Shown here in pieces: positions 4,607 to 8,988 of a stretch of 8,988 nt of DNA. How positions within the stretch are numbered: the stretch's first letter is position 1; each line of letters begins with the position of its first letter. The notes under the pieces were generated by a model. It was not told the origin of the DNA and ran no database searches. It was given only the letters and a program-made list of their open reading frames with translations. This DNA is from Treponema sp. (lineage in GTDB: Bacteria > Spirochaetota > Spirochaetia > Treponematales > Breznakiellaceae). Both the position numbers and the translations under genes were made by a program. The stretch lies in assembly GCA_031263435.1 (NCBI GenBank), contig JAISFT010000150.1:1-8988 (forward strand), in the 5' to 3' direction.

Positions 4607-7029
4607 GGTGCATCCGGGGCCGGGCCCTCCGTAAAGACAAGTTCGTAAAAGGCTTCCCCCCCGGAGCCGTCCTGTTCCTTGAGCATCCTGAGTTTTCGTA
4701 CCGGAATGTCTTTAATCTGGGCGCGGACCGATTCGGATACCAGAACCCTGGTTTTGTAGCGGGGATTCAGGCCGGAAAGTATCCGGGCCCGCACCACGGG
4801 CCGGCCGTAGCCGCAGTAACCGGCCACCGGCAGGTAGCCAAAGGTACATTCCCCGGTGTCTATGCCGAATTTCCACTGGGCGGCCCGTTCCTGGCCGGCT
4901 ATTTCGGTAACAAATTCCGCGGCCCGCAGGGCCGGAGTATGGGAATAGCGGACATAGGGGTCCAGGCCGGGACCCATGCCGATTCGTTCCAGCGGGGAGC
5001 CGAAACAGGCTAACACCAGATCCCCCTCGCAGCCGATGATCACCCCGCCGGCCTTTTTGAAAACCGCCGATACTTCTTCCCTAAAACTTTCCACCGCCCG
5101 GGCCCCGGCCAGGGAACTGCTCCCCCCCTGGTCTTCCAGAGCCAAAAGCCCCGTCTGACGGACTGCGATAACCGCGGCCTGGGTGGAAAGCCGGAGGCTG
5201 GGAGCCGGCCGCCCTGCCCTGATAAGCTGCCGCAGACAGGGTTTTCCCACATGGGGACCGTATGCCAGCCGGAAACGCCGGGCCCCCCGGCGGACTATGA
5301 AAAGGTTCAACAGGAATGTCGTCAAACTTGCCGCCAGGGATGCGGTAAAGGGTATCAGAGGATCGATCCAGCGGCCCCAGGCGATAAAGGCCCAGGAAAA
5401 ACCGGCCCCAATAGCCAGGCTGAAGATGCAGCCCAGACCCAGGGAGGGAAAGGGGCCCAGCCGTACCAGGACAAGGAGTTCCGCCCCAATCACCAGAAAG
5501 GAGCAGAGCAGGACCGGCAGCCTGCCCGGAATTCCTATGCCCCGGCCCCGGAGAATATTATCCGCCAGGATATAGGAGATCTCGCTGTCCGTATGCCCGG
5601 CCCCCTTCAAAAAGCGGAAAAACCCTCCGGCGCCGGATTCCACCGCGGAATTCCGGTCTTCCCGGGGCCCCAGGATGACAAAGGCCCTGCCCAAAGCCTG
5701 GGACAGGGTTTCCCGCAGCAGCCATAGTTCCCGGTGGGCATCCCGCAGCCTGTCAAAAACCGCGGACAATTCGTCCCGCAGGGCGGTGATCTGTTGTATG
5801 GCTTCTTCCCCCAGGCCCTCGGCGCCCAGAAGCTCTTCATAACCGGTCTTCAGGATTTCTTCCGCGGGACCATAGAGGAATTCCTCCAGAACGCCGAAGT
5901 ACTCCGCCCTGGTTTGGAGCCAGCGGATCTTCCATTCCCGGGAAAAACGCTGCGCCGCGGGATTCCCCGGGTTAGAGGCGACCAAAAATTCTTCCCGCTG
6001 GGTTTGGGCATAGTCGTAGAGCAGCGGCGGGGATCGTTCCGGCTCCAGAACCGAGTAGATCCCCAGCCTGTCCGCCTCCCGCAGGAGCCGCTGAAGGGTT
6101 TCCTCCGCTTCCTGGCAGGCGGTAAAGGTCTCCAGGGGGATCCGGCGGAAGTTCTCGTCCCGGTCCTGGAACAGGGACCAGGGGCCCTGCGGAGAATCGC
6201 CGGCGGGGGCCTCAAAGAGCAGGTTCCCCCGGGAATCCAGGGGAATCCAATGGTCCCCATCCTCAAAGGTGTTTACCAGGAACAGGGCGGTTCCGGTAGT
6301 TTCCACCCGGGATTCTATGAAGCGGTTTTTGAGCGCACCGTAGACCACATGCTCCGGTCCCTCCGGCCTTTCTACCGGGGCGGCCCGGCGGACCCTGCCG
6401 TCCCAGTCCGCCTGGGGCCGGGAATAACTTTGACCGGCCGGTTCGGGGCTTCCCCCCGGGGAGAGCCGCAGATCCCCCGCCCGGTATACCCGGCCAAAGG
6501 CGGTGATGGTCTGTTCCAGCCGGGCAATCCCCTCCTGGTCCTGGTGGACCAGGGCCGCGGTCAAACGTTCCTTGCCCTGGTCGGTCAGACCTACCAGCTC
6601 ATCGACATAACGGCGGGCCTCACCGGGGGCTATGGACCCCACCCGGATGGCCTCAAAGAGGTTGCGGATATTCCGCTCCATCAGGGAGAATTCTTCCTCG
6701 AACCAACTGCGGATCTCCTCTTCGGAATTGGCCCTGCCCGGAGAAAAACCCAGGATGGGGGTCTGGATCACCAGGGAATCGGCGTCCATTTCGATCAGGG
6801 TAAGGATCATCCGGGCGGCGGTATCGGGTTCCAGGAAGTCTCCGCTGTCCACAATAAGAAGTTCCGGGACCGGGGCGGAACCCTTCCGCCGTTCCAGAAG
6901 AAAATCGTAATGGGGCCCCAGCCTGGGCCCCTCCAGCAGCCAATACAACAGCGCCGCGATACCGGCCGCGGCCAGAAACGCGCTGATAAAGACAAGAAAT
7001 AGCTTTTTTCGGACAATAAAGGCTGCCAT
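4591..7029 (-). CDS. CHASE2 membrane receptor with degenerate class III cyclase domain
   Basis: This 812-residue membrane protein has a sensor-cyclase layout. One N-terminal membrane helix (9-32) is followed by a large extracytoplasmic part (33-503). That part matches CHASE2 at its start (VPELLIVDSGDFL, 54-66), in the middle (HWIPLDSRGNLLF, 260-272) and at its end (GRAFVILGP, 447-455). About 140 residues of helical, charged sequence (305-447) are inserted before the last CHASE2 strands. Three membrane helices follow (505-525, 529-550, 555-579), as is typical for CHASE2, then a linker and a class III nucleotide-cyclase homology domain (615-800). In that domain the second metal Asp is kept (GD, D670). 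The first metal Asp appears to be Arg624, the purine-specifying Lys is Gly666, and the transition-state Asn/Arg pair appears to be Val746/Ile750. Cyclase activity is therefore doubtful. GGAG 6 nt upstream supports the start. Confidence 0.88.
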   Translation of the reverse strand: MAAFIVRKKLFLVFISAFLAAAGIAALLYWLLEGPRLGPHYDFLLERRKGSAPVPELLIVDSGDFLEPDTAARMILTLIEMDADSLVIQTPILGFSPGRANSEEEIRSWFEEEFSLMERNIRNLFEAIRVGSIAPGEARRYVDELVGLTDQGKERLTAALVHQDQEGIARLEQTITAFGRVYRAGDLRLSPGGSPEPAGQSYSRPQADWDGRVRRAAPVERPEGPEHVVYGALKNRFIESRVETTGTALFLVNTFEDGDHWIPLDSRGNLLFEAPAGDSPQGPWSLFQDRDENFRRIPLETFTACQEAEETLQRLLREADRLGIYSVLEPERSPPLLYDYAQTQREEFLVASNPGNPAAQRFSREWKIRWLQTRAEYFGVLEEFLYGPAEEILKTGYEELLGAEGLGEEAIQQITALRDELSAVFDRLRDAHRELWLLRETLSQALGRAFVILGPREDRNSAVESGAGGFFRFLKGAGHTDSEISYILADNILRGRGIGIPGRLPVLLCSFLVIGAELLVLVRLGPFPSLGLGCIFSLAIGAGFSWAFIAWGRWIDPLIPFTASLAASLTTFLLNLFIVRRGARRFRLAYGPHVGKPCLRQLIRAGRPAPSLRLSTQAAVIAVRQTGLLALEDQGGSSSLAGARAVESFREEVSAVFKKAGGVIIGCEGDLVLACFGSPLERIGMGPGLDPYVRYSHTPALRAAEFVTEIAGQERAAQWKFGIDTGECTFGYLPVAGYCGYGRPVVRARILSGLNPRYKTRVLVSESVRAQIKDIPVRKLRMLKEQDGSGGEAFYELVFTEGPAPDAPKKQR

Positions 7030-7225
7030 GCGTCTCTCCGGCTGCGGTACGTTAAAATGGTCATACAGCGCCGTCTAAAGAGGCTTATGCGTATAACAGT
7101 TATATTTCGGTATATTTACCCTTATTTATTATCGGGGTACAGTTACATAACTATCCTGGCCGATGATAGAGATACGGTCCCTTCCGGCTGGGTGGAACCA
7201 TTACGATTTGACAAGGAGACATGGT
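7030..7225. promoter_or_regulatory. AT-rich divergent control region with two palindromes
   Basis: This 196-bp gap separates the divergent CHASE2 and lipoprotein genes and is far more AT-rich than the coding DNA. It holds a perfect palindrome TATAAC-A-GTTATA (7092-7104) and a second, AGTTA-CA-TAACT (7141-7152). ACAGTTA(T/C)AT occurs in both, at 7096-7105 and 7139-7148, 43 bp apart or about four helical turns. The -10-like boxes TATATT (7111-7116) and TATTAT (7127-7132) lie between them, without convincing -35 boxes. A shared regulator is plausible but unproven. Confidence 0.45.
7213..7218 (+). promoter_or_regulatory. Ribosome binding site that fixes the lipoprotein start
   Basis: AAGGAG lies 7 nt before the ATG at 7226. 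This selects 7226 over the upstream in-frame ATG at 7163, which would add 21 polar residues before the signal peptide. Confidence 0.8.
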
Positions 7226-7855
7226 ATGAAAATTTACAGCCGACGGATAGACGCGGCACGTCCCGGTATTTTACCCGGGTGGGGCCTTCCGGCGCTGATC
7301 TGCGTTTTTGGTTTGGTTTTAGCCTTGGGCGCCTGCGCCAAACCCCCGGTTGAGGAGATGGAGAACGCTGCCAGCGCCGTTACCAGGGCGGAAAACGACC
7401 CGGATGCGGTAACCTATGCGGCCGGCACCCTGTCCAGGGCCCGGGATGCCCTGAATCGCATGCGGGCCGAGGCAGAATCCAAACGCTATGATTCGGCCAA
7501 AAGCTTTGCCGCCGAGGCGGTAAGCGCTGCGGAAAAGGCCATCGCCGACGGCAGGGCCGCCGCGGTTCGGGCCCGGGAGGAGGCATCCGCCCTGCTTAAT
7601 CAGGTAAAAGCTTCCCTGGCCGACACGGGAAGATCCCTGGAGAATGCCAAAACCGTGGAAAATATTGTTTTGGACTTCAACGCCCTGGATCAGGACTACG
7701 ACGGCGCCCGGCGGACTACCGCCCAGGCGGAAGTGAGCCTGGCGGGGAACGAATACCAGGATTCCATGGATAAAAGCCGGACCGCCCGGGGGATGCTCAG
7801 CGCCATCGACGGTAAAATTTCCGGGGCTGCCATCTCCGTTTCCCGAAAAAAATAG
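7226..7855 (+). CDS. Helical lipoprotein, DUF4398-like
   Basis: The product is a 209-residue precursor with a lipoprotein signal peptide. It has basic residues near the N-terminus, a hydrophobic core (ALICVFGLVLA, about 23-33) and a clear lipobox LGAC with lipidated Cys37. The mature part is almost entirely alpha-helical and Ala/Glu/Arg-rich, with heptad-like spacing (about 45-140). Its A-x-x-A patterns, such as ARDALNRMRAEAES, are typical of DUF4398-type periplasmic lipoproteins, though I could not confirm the family by search. It would sit in a membrane facing the periplasm and probably acts as a scaffold or binding protein; no catalytic motif is seen. It is followed after 27 bp by a co-directional gene, likely the same operon, and is divergent from the CHASE2 receptor gene. 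Confidence 0.88.
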   Translation: MKIYSRRIDAARPGILPGWGLPALICVFGLVLALGACAKPPVEEMENAASAVTRAENDPDAVTYAAGTLSRARDALNRMRAEAESKRYDSAKSFAAEAVSAAEKAIADGRAAAVRAREEASALLNQVKASLADTGRSLENAKTVENIVLDFNALDQDYDGARRTTAQAEVSLAGNEYQDSMDKSRTARGMLSAIDGKISGAAISVSRKK

Positions 7856-7860
7856 AATCT

Positions 7861-7879
7861 CCGGGGAAAGGGCTTCCGG
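7861..7879 (+). other. Small hairpin over the ribosome site of the partial gene
   Basis: CCGGGG (7861-7866) can pair with TTCCGG (7874-7879), including two G-U pairs, around a 7-nt loop. The purine-rich ribosome site lies in this stem and loop. The fold could lower translation of the downstream gene relative to the lipoprotein. There is no T-run, so it is not a terminator. Confidence 0.3.
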
Positions 7880-7882
7880 TTC

Positions 7883-8988
7883 ATGGCCTTTGACTTATTC
7901 AGCAGGTTGCTTTCGTTTTTTCACTGGGACAGGAAGGACAGCGGAAAACGGTCCCTGTTTAAGCGGCTTACCAAGGAGCTTGCGGGCAACCGTTTTGCGC
8001 GCTTCTACAAGCCTAAGCTGCTGGAAGCCCAGCCGGAGATGGCAAAGTTTTTTTGGGATTTCTATAAAACCCTTTCGCATGCCCAGGTTTTTCTGCAAAA
8101 TGCCGCCAAGTCCGTCCAGCTTAAACAGCTTACCGTAGAAGCCTTCCTGGACATGAAGTACCTGGATGCCCGGCAGCGGCTTAACAATGACTATGTGGAA
8201 GAGAAAGCCAAGATCATGCCCATTACGGAGGTGTTCCACCTTCTGAAGGGAGATCTGGCGATACTCTCCGGCGCTTTTGACGGGGATGTGGTTTCCCGGA
8301 TAGACGCCTGTTATAACCAGATTCTCTCTATCGTTCATCTGGTCAGCTTCGATTATTTTCTCTTCCTGCGAAAGTTCGATTCCGGCATGGCGGAACGAAA
8401 TTTCAACGCCATGCCCCGGTTCATGCCGGTCCGGGGGGTACTGCTTGTGGAGGAGATCAAGGATTTTCTGGAGGTTTCCTGCCCTGTCGAGCTGGATTCA
8501 GACTGGACCCTGCCGCTGCAGATACTCAAGGTCTATAAAAACGGCGTAGAGGTGCTGACGGCGGACGAATGGACCAAACTGCTCGGCGGTCTGCGGGAAC
8601 TGACGCGTTCATCGATCCTGGAACTCATGGTCCGGCATATCAGCCTGGACCCCCAGTGGGAATTCAAACCCCGGATTATCCGGGAACACATCGCAACGGC
8701 CTACCTGGAAGGATGCCGGAAAGAGGTGGACCAGGCCCTTACGGGATTTTTGTACTCCCAAAAGCAAAACCAGATAGCTGCCCTGGCCGGGGAACTCTTT
8801 GGCGATTCCGATATTAAGCAGCTTATGTACTACACCGAAAAGGACAGCGAAGTCTTTGTTGCCCTGGGGCTCGATGGTTTTATCCACGCCAGAAGCCTTA
8901 ACTACCTGAAAATTTTTATGGTGGACTTCTTTCAGACTGATATCCAGGGGCTTTGCGAATTGTTTTTGGTCCAGGGACTCTGGACCTC
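7883..8988 (+). CDS. Uncharacterised protein, DUF5312-like, 3' end beyond window
   Basis: An open frame runs from ATG 7883 to the window edge without a stop: 368 codons plus two bases. It has ordinary codon use for the window and the real gene ends beyond it. The predicted protein begins MAFDLFSRLLSFFHWDR. It has no signal peptide or membrane helix and is rich in amphipathic helices with many Phe, Tyr and Leu residues, such as FLDMKYLDARQRL and FDYFLFLRKF. I see no nucleotide-binding, metal-binding or catalytic motif. By memory it resembles large spirochaetal proteins labelled DUF5312, which is a tentative match. The start has a weak ribosome site (GGGGAAAGGG, 7863-7872) and lies 27 bp after the lipoprotein stop, suggesting co-transcription. 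Its function is unknown. Confidence 0.88.
   Translation, partial: MAFDLFSRLLSFFHWDRKDSGKRSLFKRLTKELAGNRFARFYKPKLLEAQPEMAKFFWDFYKTLSHAQVFLQNAAKSVQLKQLTVEAFLDMKYLDARQRLNNDYVEEKAKIMPITEVFHLLKGDLAILSGAFDGDVVSRIDACYNQILSIVHLVSFDYFLFLRKFDSGMAERNFNAMPRFMPVRGVLLVEEIKDFLEVSCPVELDSDWTLPLQILKVYKNGVEVLTADEWTKLLGGLRELTRSSILELMVRHISLDPQWEFKPRIIREHIATAYLEGCRKEVDQALTGFLYSQKQNQIAALAGELFGDSDIKQLMYYTEKDSEVFVALGLDGFIHARSLNYLKIFMVDFFQTDIQGLCELFLVQGLWT

Noticed and set aside
4549..5013. 154-codon + strand frame after the NlpC/P60 gene
   Set aside because: It is antisense to the cyclase-like domain, has no ribosome site or family motif, and starts inside the terminator region.
5734..7002. Long open frame of 422 codons on the + strand, antisense to the CHASE2 gene
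   Set aside because: It is Gly/Pro-rich with no recognisable domain. The opposite strand carries a protein with membrane helices, CHASE2 motifs and a ribosome site. Long antisense frames are expected in GC-rich genes.
7163..7225. Upstream in-frame start for the lipoprotein
   Set aside because: It has no ribosome site and would add a polar stretch before the signal peptide. AAGGAG points to 7226.

Overview
The window reads as chromosomal DNA from a GC-rich spirochaete, most likely a treponeme of the termite-gut or free-living type. This is inferred from the gene families: a CHASE2/cyclase receptor, a helical lipoprotein resembling DUF4398 proteins, and a large cytoplasmic protein that I recall as resembling the spirochaetal DUF5312 family. 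No search was possible, so the lineage is not proven. Coding DNA is clearly GC-rich and the three real intergenic regions are AT-rich. I see no tRNA, rRNA, CRISPR array, insertion sequence or phage gene.

Layout. (1) 21-677 (+) is adk, adenylate kinase of the zinc-LID type. It converges, with a 19-bp gap, on (2) 697-1818 (-), a tRNA-dihydrouridine synthase with a Gly/Pro-rich insertion. (3) A 132-bp divergent region carries a good sigma70-type promoter for 1951-2388 (+), a stand-alone CheY-like receiver closed by a hairpin. (4) A 128-bp region has a perfect -10 box and an operator-like inverted repeat. It leads into 2517-3404 (+), nagB, whose stop overlaps the start of 3401-4546 (+), an exported NlpC/P60-like cysteine hydrolase. 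(5) A hairpin-rich convergent junction separates these from 4591-7029 (-), an 812-residue CHASE2 membrane protein with a C-terminal cyclase-homology domain. That domain has lost the first metal-binding Asp and the catalytic Asn/Arg, so it looks like a pseudocyclase. (6) A 196-bp AT-rich divergent region with two palindromes precedes 7226-7855 (+), a lipoprotein, and 7883 to the window end (+), a partial cytoplasmic protein of unknown function.

How they may work together. nagB and the NlpC/P60 gene form a translationally coupled pair that fits cell-wall amino-sugar metabolism and peptidoglycan turnover. The CHASE2 protein and the lipoprotein pair share a divergent control region, so they may be co-regulated. 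adk, dus and the receiver gene look like separate housekeeping or signalling units. The features most worth a second look are the degenerate cyclase domain, the uncharacterised lipoprotein and partial-gene pair, and the nagB operator-like repeat and C-terminal tail.
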